A stretch of DNA of 64,000 nt from Atopobium massiliense (GCA_900343135.1 OPYK01000009.1:1-64000); one strand, 5' to 3'; shown: positions 1-9,430, counted from the first letter of the stretch. Numbers and translations are program-made. Notes: generated from the sequence alone by a model not told the origin.

Positions 1-127
1 ATATGCTGATATTTTTACACACTTTTTGTCCAGGTGAAAAATTCGATTTTTTTGAATTGTTTACGAAAAATCGGCTGTTTACCTGGGCAAACAACCGATT
101 TTATACACACTTTTTGTCCTATAGCTC
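1..127 (-). mobile_element. End of an IS1249-like element, cut by the window edge
   Basis: Read on the minus strand, these 127 bases match 58196-58322 with a single mismatch (by eye), starting at the terminal GAGCTATAGGAC. The copy contains the subterminal direct repeat GGACAAAAAGTGTGTA twice and a hairpin formed by ATCGGTTGTTTGCC and GGTAAACAGCCGAT. The match is still perfect at base 1, so the element continues upstream of the window. Whether it is a full-length IS, a deletion derivative or a miniature copy cannot be seen. Confidence 0.85.
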
Positions 128-213
128 CGGATAGTACTATCCGCACGGTTGTATCACTCGCATAAGCCACGCACGATGCGCATACGTACGACCCAATGGG
201 CACGCACGCAGCG

Positions 214-245
214 CATCAGCACATCAGCACGTCAGCATATCAGCA
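214..245. repeat. Four tandem copies of an 8-bp repeat (CATCAGCA-like)
   Basis: The octamers CATCAGCA, CATCAGCA, CGTCAGCA and TATCAGCA follow each other directly, 17 bases beyond the feoB stop. No terminator hairpin is visible between here and feoB. No function can be assigned. Confidence 0.7.
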
Positions 246-262
246 TATCGTATATGTGCGCG

Positions 263-3040
263 TTACTCCTCGCTTGCTGTATCTTCGAGCTCTTGCAAGG
301 TGTCAAGAATTTTCTCGTTAGTGTTTTTCCACTTAGGTGCAGGACGGAATATCTGGAAGAGCAAGGCAGCTATCAGCGCAAATGCAACAACTGTCCACAC
401 GCCAAAGGTGCCAAACACAACAAGCTCCCACATCTGGTTCATGATAAGACCAACAATCCAGGCAAAAGTGCACTGATATCCAATGGCAAACCAAAACCAC
501 TTAGGATCGTTCATCTGCTTACGAATGGTACCAATAGCAGCAAAGCACGGTGCATCGAGCATGTTAAACGCAACAAATGCACACATCGCACCCACGTGAA
601 TAATACCTGCGCCGTCGGTAAACATGCCGGCAAAACCGCTCCACATGGATACCGAGTTTTCGGTAGCGTCGCCCAAACCATACAAAACGCCAAAGGTAGA
701 CACAAGGTTTTCTTTAGCGATAAGTGCAGAAATGGAAGCCACAGCTGATTGCCAGTTGGCGCAGCCAAGCGGTGCAAAAATCCAGCCAATAGCATTACCA
801 ATACCAGCAAGAATGGAGAAGTCCATAAACTCATCGGGAACTTGATCCATGCTAGGCAAATAACCAAAGGTGCCAGCGCCACCCTCCCAGGCAGCAATAC
901 CAAAGTTGGAAAGGAACCAAATACCTACTGCAGCAGCGAAGATGATGGTACCCGCTTTACCAACATACGAACCAATGCGCTCCCACACATGCAGCGCCCA
1001 TGAACGCAGGCGTGGAATATGATAATCGGGAAGCTCCATAACAAATGGTGCAGGCTCACCTGCGAACCACTTGGTTTTTTTGAGCATAATAGCCGACGAA
1101 AGGATGCACGCAATGCCCAAGAAGTAGAACAAAGGTCCAACCCACCATGCATCGCCGCCGCCAATAAGAACACCCATCACGAGTGCAATAATAGGCTGCT
1201 TAGCACCACAGGGAATCATGGTAGTAAGCATAGCGGTCATACGACGGTCTTTTTCGTTCTCGATAGTTTTTGTTGACATAACGCCTGGTACACCACAACC
1301 CGAAGAAATGAGCATGGGGATAAACGACTTACCCGACAAGCCAAAACGTCGGAACACACGGTCCATAACAAAAGCAACACGACTCATGTAACCGCAATCT
1401 TCAAGGAAGCAAAGCAGTACAAACAGCACAGCCATCTGCGGAATAAAGCCAAGAACAGAACCAACACCAGCGATAATACCGTCGCAGATAAGGCTAATAA
1501 CTGCATCCGACGCGCCAAGGCTCTTAAAAGCGTTTGTAGCTACCATTGGAATGGAAGGAATAAAGCCCTCATAATCGGCAGGATCGGGCTCATCGGCCAG
1601 CGCTTCTTGAGCTTCTACAAAGCTATCGGTGTCAACAGCGTCAATCGTTTGCAGCTCTTGGCCGTCCTCAAGCACGGGCTCACCATCTGCATCAAGCGTG
1701 GTAATGACTTCGTCGTTGGTGTCAATTACATTACCATCCTCGTTGTGAATAGGTACATCATGCGCAACAAGGTTAATTTCTTTTGCAGCATCAACAAAGT
1801 CGTCAAGCGTTTGAGCTGCGTCTTCGTCGTCCTCGTTTTCCTTGAGCGTATTAATTGCATCGGCTACGCCATCGGTTTCAATACCCTCTTTTGCAGCTTC
1901 ATCAATAAAGCCATCAATTTTATCTTGATAGTGATTGTCGTCAAATTCTGCTTTGTCGTCATTAAATGATTCCTCGCCTACCTGCGAAATGAAGAATCCA
2001 TCGCCAAACAGATTGTCGTTTACCCAGTCGGTTGCTTGCTTACCTATGGTAGAGATAGAAAGGTAGTACACAAGGAACATAACAGCAGCAAAAATTGGCA
2101 ATCCCAAAAAGCGGTTGGTAACAATGCGGTCGATTTTTTGCGACAGAGTAAGCTTTGGCTCAGCCTTTTTTACGCATGCAGCGATAACGCCTTCAATCCA
2201 GTTATATCTATCGGAAGTAATAATCGATTCCGCGTCATCGTCACGCTGCGCTTCAAGTGCGGCAATGTACGTTTCGCACGCGCTTAAGATGTCGTCTGAG
2301 AGGTGCAGGCACTCAATTGCCTGTGCGTCACGCTCAAATACCTTAATGGCGTACCAGCGTACATGCTCAGCATCACAGGTATCGCGAATGATATCGGCAA
2401 TGTGTGTCAGCGCGTCTTCTACCTCGGGAGAAAAACACTTCGTTGCGGGTTGCACAGCGGTACTTTTAGCTGCAGCGCAGGCTTCATCTACCAATTCGCT
2501 AATGTTGGTACCACGAAGCGCAGAAATTTGCACAACGGGGGCACCCAAGCGCTTTGAGAGCTCAACCGTATCAATAACGTCGCCACGCTCTTTTAGCAGG
2601 TCGGTCATATTAAGACCAATAACCACCGAGCAGCCGGTTTCGAGCACCTGCGTTGACAAGTACAAACTGCGCTCAAGGTTGGTTGCGTCTACCAGGTTGA
2701 TAATCGCATGTGGCTGCTCGTCGATAATGTAGTCGCGCGAAACAACTTCCTCAGGCGAGTAGGGCGATAACGAATAAATACCCGGAAGGTCTACAAACGT
2801 AACCTTTTTATTACGCTTGTATGGTGCTTGCTTTTTTTCAACGGTAACGCCAGGCCAGTTACCAACGTAGCCGTTTGAGCCCGTGAGCTCGTTAAATAGT
2901 GTGGTTTTACCACAGTTTGGGTTACCTGCAAGGCCAATAAACAGCGCGTCTGCGGACTTGTTTGCAGCAGCTTGCGACGCGGCTAATTTTGCTTCAGCAG
3001 CGCCCGTAGCATTCTTTACAGCATCGTTCGTATTGTTCAT
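263..3040 (-). CDS. feoB: Ferrous iron transporter FeoB with a large acidic insertion
   Basis: Inner-membrane Fe(II) permease with an N-terminal GTPase. Visible G-protein motifs are the P-loop GNPNCGKTT (about residues 39-47), DLPGIYS and NMTD. The membrane part has the two Gate regions, with GCGVPGVMSTKTI and PCGAKQP. At 925 residues it is longer than typical FeoB (about 650-800). The excess is an Asp/Glu-rich stretch of about 140 residues (roughly 350-490) between the first membrane segment and the first Gate region. The start is the ATG nine bases after the feoA stop, behind a GGGGCG ribosome site. It is the last gene of a feoA-feoA-feoB cluster, so ferrous iron uptake is near certain; the role of the acidic insert is unknown. 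Confidence 0.96.
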   Translation of the reverse strand: MNNTNDAVKNATGAAEAKLAASQAAANKSADALFIGLAGNPNCGKTTLFNELTGSNGYVGNWPGVTVEKKQAPYKRNKKVTFVDLPGIYSLSPYSPEEVVSRDYIIDEQPHAIINLVDATNLERSLYLSTQVLETGCSVVIGLNMTDLLKERGDVIDTVELSKRLGAPVVQISALRGTNISELVDEACAAAKSTAVQPATKCFSPEVEDALTHIADIIRDTCDAEHVRWYAIKVFERDAQAIECLHLSDDILSACETYIAALEAQRDDDAESIITSDRYNWIEGVIAACVKKAEPKLTLSQKIDRIVTNRFLGLPIFAAVMFLVYYLSISTIGKQATDWVNDNLFGDGFFISQVGEESFNDDKAEFDDNHYQDKIDGFIDEAAKEGIETDGVADAINTLKENEDDEDAAQTLDDFVDAAKEINLVAHDVPIHNEDGNVIDTNDEVITTLDADGEPVLEDGQELQTIDAVDTDSFVEAQEALADEPDPADYEGFIPSIPMVATNAFKSLGASDAVISLICDGIIAGVGSVLGFIPQMAVLFVLLCFLEDCGYMSRVAFVMDRVFRRFGLSGKSFIPMLISSGCGVPGVMSTKTIENEKDRRMTAMLTTMIPCGAKQPIIALVMGVLIGGGDAWWVGPLFYFLGIACILSSAIMLKKTKWFAGEPAPFVMELPDYHIPRLRSWALHVWERIGSYVGKAGTIIFAAAVGIWFLSNFGIAAWEGGAGTFGYLPSMDQVPDEFMDFSILAGIGNAIGWIFAPLGCANWQSAVASISALIAKENLVSTFGVLYGLGDATENSVSMWSGFAGMFTDGAGIIHVGAMCAFVAFNMLDAPCFAAIGTIRKQMNDPKWFWFAIGYQCTFAWIVGLIMNQMWELVVFGTFGVWTVVAFALIAALLFQIFRPAPKWKNTNEKILDTLQELEDTASEE

Positions 3041-3048
3041 GAGCGCCC

Positions 3049-3300
3049 CTATTCCTTGGTGTTAGCAGGAGTTTCGATATTGTCTATCTCAACCGATTCT
3101 GCTTCGTCTTTGCGAATTGACAACTCATATCCACGAACTGTGAGCTCAATAGGATCTCCGAGTGGCGCCAGCTTGCGCACACGCACTTTTGTTCCTTTTG
3201 TAAGACCCATGTCCATAATACGGCGTTTAACAGCGCCTGTTCCTACAAGGCGTACCACCGTGCAGGTTTGTCCCACTTTTACGTCCCTTAAAGTAGGCAT
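3049..3300 (-). CDS. feoA: FeoA-family protein (SH3-like), partner of FeoB
   Basis: Small 83-residue FeoA-domain protein, cytoplasmic, thought to act with the GTPase domain of FeoB. Family features are the KRRIMDMGLTKGTKVRVRKL stretch and a C-terminal region ending in a Glu/Asp-rich tail. The longer open frame would start at 3387, but the ATG at 3300 follows a clear GGGGAAGG ribosome site, and the domain begins there (MPTLRDVKVGQ). It lies 8 bases upstream of feoB, so the two are surely cotranscribed. Confidence 0.93.
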   Translation of the reverse strand: MPTLRDVKVGQTCTVVRLVGTGAVKRRIMDMGLTKGTKVRVRKLAPLGDPIELTVRGYELSIRKDEAESVEIDNIETPANTKE

Positions 3301-3635
3301 TCGCCTTCCCCTCTTCTTGCATGCGAATGCACGCGGGCGCGCGTTAGCAAAACCGCTGGTAACACGCACTACGTGGACAGTCCGCAACTAATAGATACAG
3401 TAGCTGCACAAGGTATATCAACATGGGCTTAACAAGGTGATATAACTGCGCTGCACGTGTGCACGTATGTGCACAACCACACAAAGATATAAAACATGGC
3501 TGAATGCAAAGAGCGCTGCATTTCGCGCTGCACCACATGCCGGCACGTAAAACGCCTACAGGTGTTATGCAACTCTCGCATTGCAAAAACACCTGGCAAC
3601 AAGGTTAGTACCACATGCGTATAACACTCACGGTG
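3301..3635 (-). other. Noncoding gap between the two feoA genes
   Basis: 335 bases without a credible gene: the open frames here have no ribosome site and Cys-rich, unfamiliar sequence. It contains GTGCAC GTAT GTGCAC (about 3459-3474), two copies of a palindromic hexamer. Both flanking feoA genes point the same way, so this may be an internal promoter region or a long leader of feoA-feoB. Nothing more can be read. Confidence 0.4.
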
Positions 3636-3896
3636 CTAACGAATAAAAATCTTTCGCGCTACTTCTTTACCAATGCCAAAACTAGACCCTTTAATTTGAA
3701 CAATTAAATTGCCTTTGAGCATTGCGGTAACATGCACATGAGCTCCCGCTACAAACCCAAGCGCCTCAAGGTGTGCGCGCGCTTCACAGCTGCCGTGCAC
3801 ACTACACACAGTTACATCACTACCCTGTTTTACCAGGGATAATGGCATACACCCGCGTGATTCATCGCTTGATACGCGAGAAGGGCCCACTGTCAC
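3636..3896 (-). CDS. Second FeoA-domain protein
   Basis: 86 residues, starting at a GTG (MTVGPS) behind an AAAGGA ribosome site. The core MPLSLVKQGSDVTV, the HLEALGFVAGAHVHV turn and a closing IGKEVARKIFIR match FeoA's SH3-like fold, where the last Gly-x-x-x-A-x-x-I element is typical. It is the first gene of the Feo cluster and 335 bases upstream of the second feoA. Two FeoA copies upstream of FeoB are common in anaerobes. Which copy docks to FeoB cannot be told. Confidence 0.88.
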   Translation of the reverse strand: MTVGPSRVSSDESRGCMPLSLVKQGSDVTVCSVHGSCEARAHLEALGFVAGAHVHVTAMLKGNLIVQIKGSSFGIGKEVARKIFIR

Positions 3897-4218
3897 AACA
3901 ATATCCTTTCCTTTGATGTGGCTTACAAAAAGTTATGTACTCCTAACTCTTTGTATGACCATTGTACAGAGGGGAATAAGTTAACTGAGCGTAATTTTCA
4001 GTTTTTATTCAGAATTAATGCTTTTTCGCAAAATGCATATTATTTGTTCAAAATTAGAACACAATGCTATAAATAACGAGCAAAAACGCAGGTGGATGCT
4101 TGCACAAATACAAGCAACAAGCGCAGAAAAACGCCGTGCGTACGTGCACAGATGCACGCGCACACGGCGGCAATACCTAATAAACCATACGGAAGCGCAC
4201 ATACGCAAACGCGGGACA
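3897..4218 (-). promoter_or_regulatory. Upstream region of the Feo cluster with a possible operator
   Basis: 322 AT-rich bases between ppc's stop and the first feoA, which should hold the Feo promoter. The inverted repeat AGTTA-8-TAACT at 3931-3948 (agttatgtactcctaact) lies about 35 bases upstream of the feoA start and could bind an iron regulator of the DtxR or Fur type, but it is not a clean match to a consensus I know. No terminator for ppc is obvious. Confidence 0.3.
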
Positions 4219-7071
4219 TCACCCTGTGTTTTGCAAGCCGGCAGCAACGCCCGAAACGGTGCACAGGATAAGGTAGATATAGCGCGCACGTTCATCTTCG
4301 CTTAGTTCGTCCTTATGTTTGCGCAGCTCATCTAAGGCATGAACCTGCATAACCGAAAGCACATCAACAAAGGGGCGACGGCTGCGAATAAGCGGACCCA
4401 ACACACGGCGGCACTCAAGCGGCCAAGAATTGCCCGTAATAGCAAGTACCCAATGCATGGTGCGAACAAGCTCGTCGAGCACCTTAGAAGAAAGGTCGTC
4501 CCTATCACCAAGCTGCAAATACATGCGCGCAATGCGAATATCGGTTTTTGCAAGCGACATTTCGATGTTATCGATAAATGTAGTAAAGAGCGGCCACTGT
4601 TTGTAAGCACACTGTAAGCGCGCCAAATCGCCCACTTTTTCGCAGGCGCTCCCTAAGCCATACCACGCTGCCAAATTGGTACGCGCCTGTGACCAGGAGA
4701 AAATCCAAGGAATGGTACGCAAATCGTCGAGCGACTGAGCGCCCAAACCACGTTTTGCAGGACGGCTGCCAATGGGCATCATGCCAATTTCGGAAAGCGG
4801 CGTTACGGTGGAGAACCATTCGGCAAAGCCCTCAGTATGTGTAAGGTTAAGGAAATGCTCCTGCGCAGCTACGTCGAGCTCATGCGCAAGCGACGTAAAG
4901 TCTTCGGTTGTTTTTGTGTTAAGCGTTTCGATTGAAGGCGCCGATTGCAAGAGCGTTGCACCTGCCACCGATTCGATGTGACGACGCGCCAAAACGGGGT
5001 TGCCGTAGCGTGCAAAAATAACTTCGCCCTGCTCAGTAAGCTTAAAGAACGCGTTAACCGAACCTTTAGGCTGCGAGAGAACCGCGCGGTTTGCAGGACC
5101 GCCGCCGCGACCCACAGCGCCGCCGCGCCCGTGCATTAATATAAGGTTAATGTTGTGCTCGCGCGCCCAGGTAGCAATGCGCTCCTGCGTTTCGTGAAGC
5201 ACAAGCGTAGCCGACGTAGGACCTGCGTCTTTGGAAGAATCGGAATAACCAAGCATAACCTCAAGCGTGCGATTTGTTGCTGCAAGACGCTTTTTAACCG
5301 CCGGTAGCTCAATCATGCCATTAAGCACGTTAATTGCGTTGTGCAAGTCTTCTACCTGCTCAAACAACGGAATAACGTCGATGGTTGGCACATCTTCTTC
5401 GTGCGCAAACGCAAGCTGCGCCAGCGTATACACATCCTGAATGTGCTGCGAGGTTTTGGTGAACGAAACGATGTAGCGGCGCGCGGCATTAACACCCGAA
5501 ATGCGCTGGATAGAGCCAATAGCACGGAAGGTGTCGAGCACTTCCTTAGTCATGGGTGCCAGGCTTCCGCGCTCCTCCCAGCGACCGTGCTCACGAATAT
5601 CGGCAAGCGCACGACTATGCACCAGCGAGTGCTGACGAAATTCCATTTCGACAAGGCTAAAACCAAAGGTTTCAGCCTGCCAAATAAGGCGCTGTACCGC
5701 ACCATACGCAGCACGTTTTGCACCTGCCGCAGCAAGCGAACGTTGCACAACGCGCAAATCCTCAATAAATGCTTCGGCGTTAGGGTACATCAAATCGGCA
5801 GTACGGCTAATAGTTGCTTTAATGCGGTTAGCAATAACGTTGAGCACCGCGTGGTGAAGCTCGCTCGACGACACTTCAAATGCCCATTTTGAGAGAACCT
5901 CACTCATCTCTACCTGGTGATTCCACAAATTACGCAACTCATCTGAGGCGGGCGTTGACACCACGTCGAGCGTAAGTGCGCGCGCCACCTTATCGGTTTC
6001 ACGCGCAAAGGTTTCGAGCACGTGTTTGCGGAATTTTTCGGCAACAATACGGCTTGCCTTTGCAGTAACGTTGGGGTTTCCATCGCGGTCGGTGCCAATC
6101 CAGCTTCCCGGCTTAAAGAACGCCGGACACACAGGAGGCTGCGTTCCTGCTTTTTCGCCTAGCTCCCAATCGTCAAAGCGACGGTATACATCGGCAACCA
6201 TATCAAACAGCGTGTAATCAAAAATTTCGATAATGGTATCAGCCTCTTCAACAGGCGTAGGCTTTTTAATGCCAATAGGAGATGTGCGCAGCAGCGCTTC
6301 AATTTCCTCAAGCATGCGACGCTCGTTTTCGGCAAGCGAAGGGCCGCCAAGTGTTGCACGTTTTTCGAGCAAATGCGAAATGGTGCGGATGCGTGCCTCA
6401 ACCGTTTTACGACGAGCTTCTGTTGGATGCGCAGTAAACACAGGGTGAAATTCGAGCTTATTGAGCAGCTCATGTGCCTTATTTGTGCCACATTCTTGGA
6501 TGAGTTCGTGATACGCCGCCGAAAGGTCGTTATTAGGATTCACGCTCTGCTTTTCCGAGCGAGAACCAGGAATGTGCAGCTCACGGTCGCGAAGCGCCTG
6601 CACGCGGTAGTTTTCTTCGCAGATATTTGCCAAGTGGAAATACGACGCAAAGGCGCGGGCAAGCATAATTGATTGATGAATATCGAGTGATGAAATAATG
6701 CGAACAGCATCGTGAAGCGCGTCGTTTGCGCGCGGGGCAGATTGTGCAGCTGCACCTGATGCAGGTACATCTGCATCAGCTTGTGCATCGTTGGCATCTG
6801 CCGTGTGCGCAGCTTGTGCATCACGCGTATCGAGCATATAGCCCGAACCGCTATCGGCAGATATAAAGTCGCATAAAAGTTGGTCAAACACTCCACAGAG
6901 TGTGGAATCGTATTCGGATATTACGCGGCGCACCAGGCGCAAAAATAGCTCCATCGAGTCTTTGAGACGCGCGGGAATGTCTACTTCACAAAGGGGCGAC
7001 ACCACCGAGGGTCCTATAGATGTGCAGCGTTCTGCCTTCGTACTGTGTTTCTTATCCTGAGCAGCGGTCAT
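4219..7071 (-). CDS. ppc: Phosphoenolpyruvate carboxylase
   Basis: Cytoplasmic anaplerotic enzyme that carboxylates PEP to oxaloacetate. The 950 residues fit the bacterial family (about 880-970). Signatures include FTAHPTEARRKTV with the catalytic His, the YSDSSKDAG motif, and the glycine-rich LMHGRGGAVGRGGGPA loop. The protein ends in QNTG, matching the family's conserved C-terminal Gly. An Asp/Ala-rich stretch at about residues 80-115 is a family-atypical loop. It stands alone on the minus strand, divergent from the flippase gene. With phosphoketolase and PFL in the same window, it likely supplies oxaloacetate for biosynthesis or a reductive branch to succinate. Confidence 0.97.
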   Translation of the reverse strand: MTAAQDKKHSTKAERCTSIGPSVVSPLCEVDIPARLKDSMELFLRLVRRVISEYDSTLCGVFDQLLCDFISADSGSGYMLDTRDAQAAHTADANDAQADADVPASGAAAQSAPRANDALHDAVRIISSLDIHQSIMLARAFASYFHLANICEENYRVQALRDRELHIPGSRSEKQSVNPNNDLSAAYHELIQECGTNKAHELLNKLEFHPVFTAHPTEARRKTVEARIRTISHLLEKRATLGGPSLAENERRMLEEIEALLRTSPIGIKKPTPVEEADTIIEIFDYTLFDMVADVYRRFDDWELGEKAGTQPPVCPAFFKPGSWIGTDRDGNPNVTAKASRIVAEKFRKHVLETFARETDKVARALTLDVVSTPASDELRNLWNHQVEMSEVLSKWAFEVSSSELHHAVLNVIANRIKATISRTADLMYPNAEAFIEDLRVVQRSLAAAGAKRAAYGAVQRLIWQAETFGFSLVEMEFRQHSLVHSRALADIREHGRWEERGSLAPMTKEVLDTFRAIGSIQRISGVNAARRYIVSFTKTSQHIQDVYTLAQLAFAHEEDVPTIDVIPLFEQVEDLHNAINVLNGMIELPAVKKRLAATNRTLEVMLGYSDSSKDAGPTSATLVLHETQERIATWAREHNINLILMHGRGGAVGRGGGPANRAVLSQPKGSVNAFFKLTEQGEVIFARYGNPVLARRHIESVAGATLLQSAPSIETLNTKTTEDFTSLAHELDVAAQEHFLNLTHTEGFAEWFSTVTPLSEIGMMPIGSRPAKRGLGAQSLDDLRTIPWIFSWSQARTNLAAWYGLGSACEKVGDLARLQCAYKQWPLFTTFIDNIEMSLAKTDIRIARMYLQLGDRDDLSSKVLDELVRTMHWVLAITGNSWPLECRRVLGPLIRSRRPFVDVLSVMQVHALDELRKHKDELSEDERARYIYLILCTVSGVAAGLQNTG

Positions 7072-7334
7072 GATACTATCTCATTTCTTGCTTAGCTTGT
7101 GTTAGGCGTTTTGTAACAACAGCAAACGTTTTCCTTGTAACGATACACTAAATTATGTAACACACTTACAAGGGTACGTTTTCTTCGCGGTATAATCGTA
7201 ATACAATTGTTACGCATATCGAGCATATGTACAGACACATCACATTGTGAACCATTGTCAGAAAAACAGCCTATACGCACCTGACATATCACATGGTAAA
7301 CCCGCACATATCTCATTAAAGGACGTTTATACCC

Positions 7335-8771
7335 ATGCCTGCCATACGCTCATCACATTTTGAACACACACAGCACACATCACCTATATCCCCCGCCGCA
7401 GACACATCGTATGCAGCCATACCGCACGCATCAAAAGGGCGCGCAGCCGCACCAATACGCACACAAGGCAACATTATCCGTGCATGGAAAACGCGGCTGC
7501 TTCAGGGTGTGGGCGACAAAAGTTTTGCACGTCAAGTAGCATTTTTTGGGAGCGGCAAAACTGGTCGCGATTATTGTTGGAACGCGCTTGGCCAAGCGGC
7601 AAGTGGCCTTATGTTTCCTCTGCTTGTTATCATAACCACGCAGCTGTGCGTCGTATTTGAAGCAGGTATGTTTGCCTTGGCGTTTGTGTTTGCCACACTC
7701 ATTTCATTTATTGCGCTGTTTGGTATACGCACCTTTCAAGTTTCCGACATCGATGAGCACGACAGTTTTGCCAGCTACCAGCTCCAACGGGCGCTTAGCT
7801 GCGCGCTTGCCCTCCTTGTTGCATGGCTGTATCTTTCGTTTCGCTCGTACAACTCCGCGATGCATACCACGAGCTGGGCGCTTGTTATCTTTAAGTGCAT
7901 CGACGCGCTGGCCGACGTGTATGAAGGGCGCCTGCAGCAATACAACAAACTCTATCTTGCCGGCATCTCGCAAAGCATCCGCTGTTTTGGCGCATCGCTT
8001 CTCTTTATCGTAAGTCTCACCATTACGCGCAGCGTAGCTATCTCAAGCGTTATATTGTGCCTTTTTGCTGCAGCTTCGTTTGTTCTTGTAAGCTTTCCTT
8101 TGGCAAAAATTGAAACGCCGTCATCAAGACGCGGAACCATCCTTGAAATTAAAGAACTCTGCATGCTCTGCGCGCCGGCCTGCCTTGTTCAACTGCTCTA
8201 TGCCCTCATCGACGCCATTCCTAAGTTTGTCATGGAAGGCATGCTCGGCTACGAGCAGCAGCTCTATTTTAATGCCATCTATTTTCCGGCTATGGCAATT
8301 GTGCTGATAGGCGGCCTTCTCTATAAGCCGCAGCTCACCTGCCTTTCAAACACCTATGTGGTCGAAAAAAACACGCGTGCGTTTGTGCTGCATAGTTTTT
8401 CACTCATGGGCGCCATCCTTGTGGTGGGCGCTGTGTTCTTTGTCATTTTTTCTACCTGGGGTGCAGCCATAAATTCCCTGCTTTATGGTGTTTCGTTTAC
8501 GCGCATTGCAGAGGCGCAAAACCTCATGATTATTGCCGGCGTGGTATGTGCTCTTATCGACTTTGTCTTCCAGCTGCTGTGCGTGATGCGCCAGCAGGCA
8601 CGGGCAACACTAAGCTACTGCGCGTGCCTCGTTGTAGTATGCATGCTTTCGGCAAGTCTTATTGCCACCATGGGCTTTAGTGGTGCTGTTTGGGCATATA
8701 CGGCATCCATGCTGCTATTACTTGTGCTGCTGTGCATTCGCTGGGCTTCTGTACTTCTTCACAGCTCATAA
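7335..8771 (+). CDS. Polytopic membrane protein, oligosaccharide flippase-like
   Basis: 478 residues: a hydrophilic N-terminal part of about 80 residues, then some 12-14 hydrophobic segments. The layout resembles the MOP superfamily (Wzx-like polysaccharide flippases), but no diagnostic motif is visible, so the call rests on topology and length. The ATG follows AAAGGACG at a long spacing. A TATAAT at 7191-7196 may be its -10 box. It stands alone between ppc (divergent) and arsR; no glycosyltransferases are near, so its substrate is unknown. Confidence 0.6.
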   Translation: MPAIRSSHFEHTQHTSPISPAADTSYAAIPHASKGRAAAPIRTQGNIIRAWKTRLLQGVGDKSFARQVAFFGSGKTGRDYCWNALGQAASGLMFPLLVIITTQLCVVFEAGMFALAFVFATLISFIALFGIRTFQVSDIDEHDSFASYQLQRALSCALALLVAWLYLSFRSYNSAMHTTSWALVIFKCIDALADVYEGRLQQYNKLYLAGISQSIRCFGASLLFIVSLTITRSVAISSVILCLFAAASFVLVSFPLAKIETPSSRRGTILEIKELCMLCAPACLVQLLYALIDAIPKFVMEGMLGYEQQLYFNAIYFPAMAIVLIGGLLYKPQLTCLSNTYVVEKNTRAFVLHSFSLMGAILVVGAVFFVIFSTWGAAINSLLYGVSFTRIAEAQNLMIIAGVVCALIDFVFQLLCVMRQQARATLSYCACLVVVCMLSASLIATMGFSGAVWAYTASMLLLLVLLCIRWASVLLHSS

Positions 8772-8900
8772 ACCTACGCGGCAAAGTCGCATTAAAGTTG
8801 CATTAATGTCGCGCGCACGGGGCAGACAGTGCGGCGAACTATACGGTGAGCACTATTTATGTGAGCGCTGTGAAACATACATATACTCATATGGCACATA

Positions 8901-8928
8901 TTGACATTCTGTAATTTATCCCTACTAT
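8901..8928 (+). promoter_or_regulatory. Promoter of the arsR-cadA operon
   Basis: TTGACA at 8901-8906 and TACTAT at 8923-8928 are separated by 16 bases, a good sigma-70-type promoter. It sits just before the palindromic operator and 87 bases upstream of arsR. Confidence 0.7.
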
Positions 8929-8936
8929 TATGCTTA

Positions 8937-8958
8937 CATATGAACGCGTGTTCATATG
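8937..8958. promoter_or_regulatory. ArsR/SmtB-type operator palindrome
   Basis: A 22-bp near-perfect palindrome with arms CATATGAAC and GTTCATATG, 9 bases downstream of the -10 box. Operators of zinc/cadmium-sensing ArsR-SmtB repressors have the core ATATGAACA/TGTTCATAT, which this matches closely. A bound repressor here would cover the transcription start. Confidence 0.75.
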
Positions 8959-8973
8959 TTTAGATTATCCGAT

Positions 8974-8990
8974 ATGGTATTGGATACCAT
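8974..8990. promoter_or_regulatory. Second inverted repeat upstream of arsR
   Basis: ATGGTAT-TGG-ATACCAT is a perfect 7-bp inverted repeat between the operator and the arsR ribosome site. It could be a second protein-binding site or an mRNA hairpin in the leader. It differs from the first operator in sequence. Confidence 0.5.
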
Positions 8991-9014
8991 GTTATATTCA
9001 CACAAAGGATAGCT

Positions 9015-9407
9015 ATGACAAGCAAACAACCAGCTCCATCGCTTTCAGCCACACACAACACAACCAATACAACCGCTACAGGCGAAGAGCGTGAACATGC
9101 ACCCAATCTAGGCGCGCTTGACATGCCCGACGAGGAAATTCTCTACGACCTTGCCGACTTGTTTAAGATTTTTTCGGACACGTCGCGCGTGAAAATTTTG
9201 TTTGCACTCACATCGGGCGATATGTCGGTAAATGAGCTGGCAGACGCTGTGCATCTGTCGCAAAGCGCCGTTTCTCATCAGCTGCGCACGCTTAAACAAA
9301 CGCACTTAGTAAAGTTTCGCCGAGATGGCAAACAAATTATTTATTCGCTTTCAGACGAGCACGTAAAAACCATGCTTTCGCAAGGCTTAACACACATTTG
9401 CGAGTAA
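9015..9407 (+). CDS. ArsR/SmtB-family metal-sensing repressor
   Basis: 130-residue winged-helix repressor. The DNA-recognition helix is at VNELADAVHLSQSAVSHQLRTL and the wing at VKFRRDGKQIIYSLSD. The last helix has D-x-H-(10)-H-x-x-E (DEHVKTMLSQGLTHICE), the alpha-5 site used by zinc/cobalt sensors such as SmtB and CzrA. The N-terminal cysteines of the CadC cadmium/lead site are absent. The sequence therefore predicts zinc (or cobalt) as inducer. It has a strong AAAGGA ribosome site and lies in one operon with the metal ATPase downstream, which it presumably represses through the palindrome at 8937-8958. Confidence 0.93.
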   Translation: MTSKQPAPSLSATHNTTNTTATGEEREHAPNLGALDMPDEEILYDLADLFKIFSDTSRVKILFALTSGDMSVNELADAVHLSQSAVSHQLRTLKQTHLVKFRRDGKQIIYSLSDEHVKTMLSQGLTHICE

Positions 9408-9430
9408 AAACGCAGTTCATAAGGATTATC

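Noticed and set aside
149-748. Plus-strand frames opposite feoB
   Set aside because: They mirror a gene whose minus-strand product is full of conserved motifs, and they have no ribosome site.
9398-9430. TTG start of the metal ATPase inside arsR
   Set aside because: The ATG at 9431 has a strong ribosome site (AAGGA) at ideal spacing; the TTG has none.
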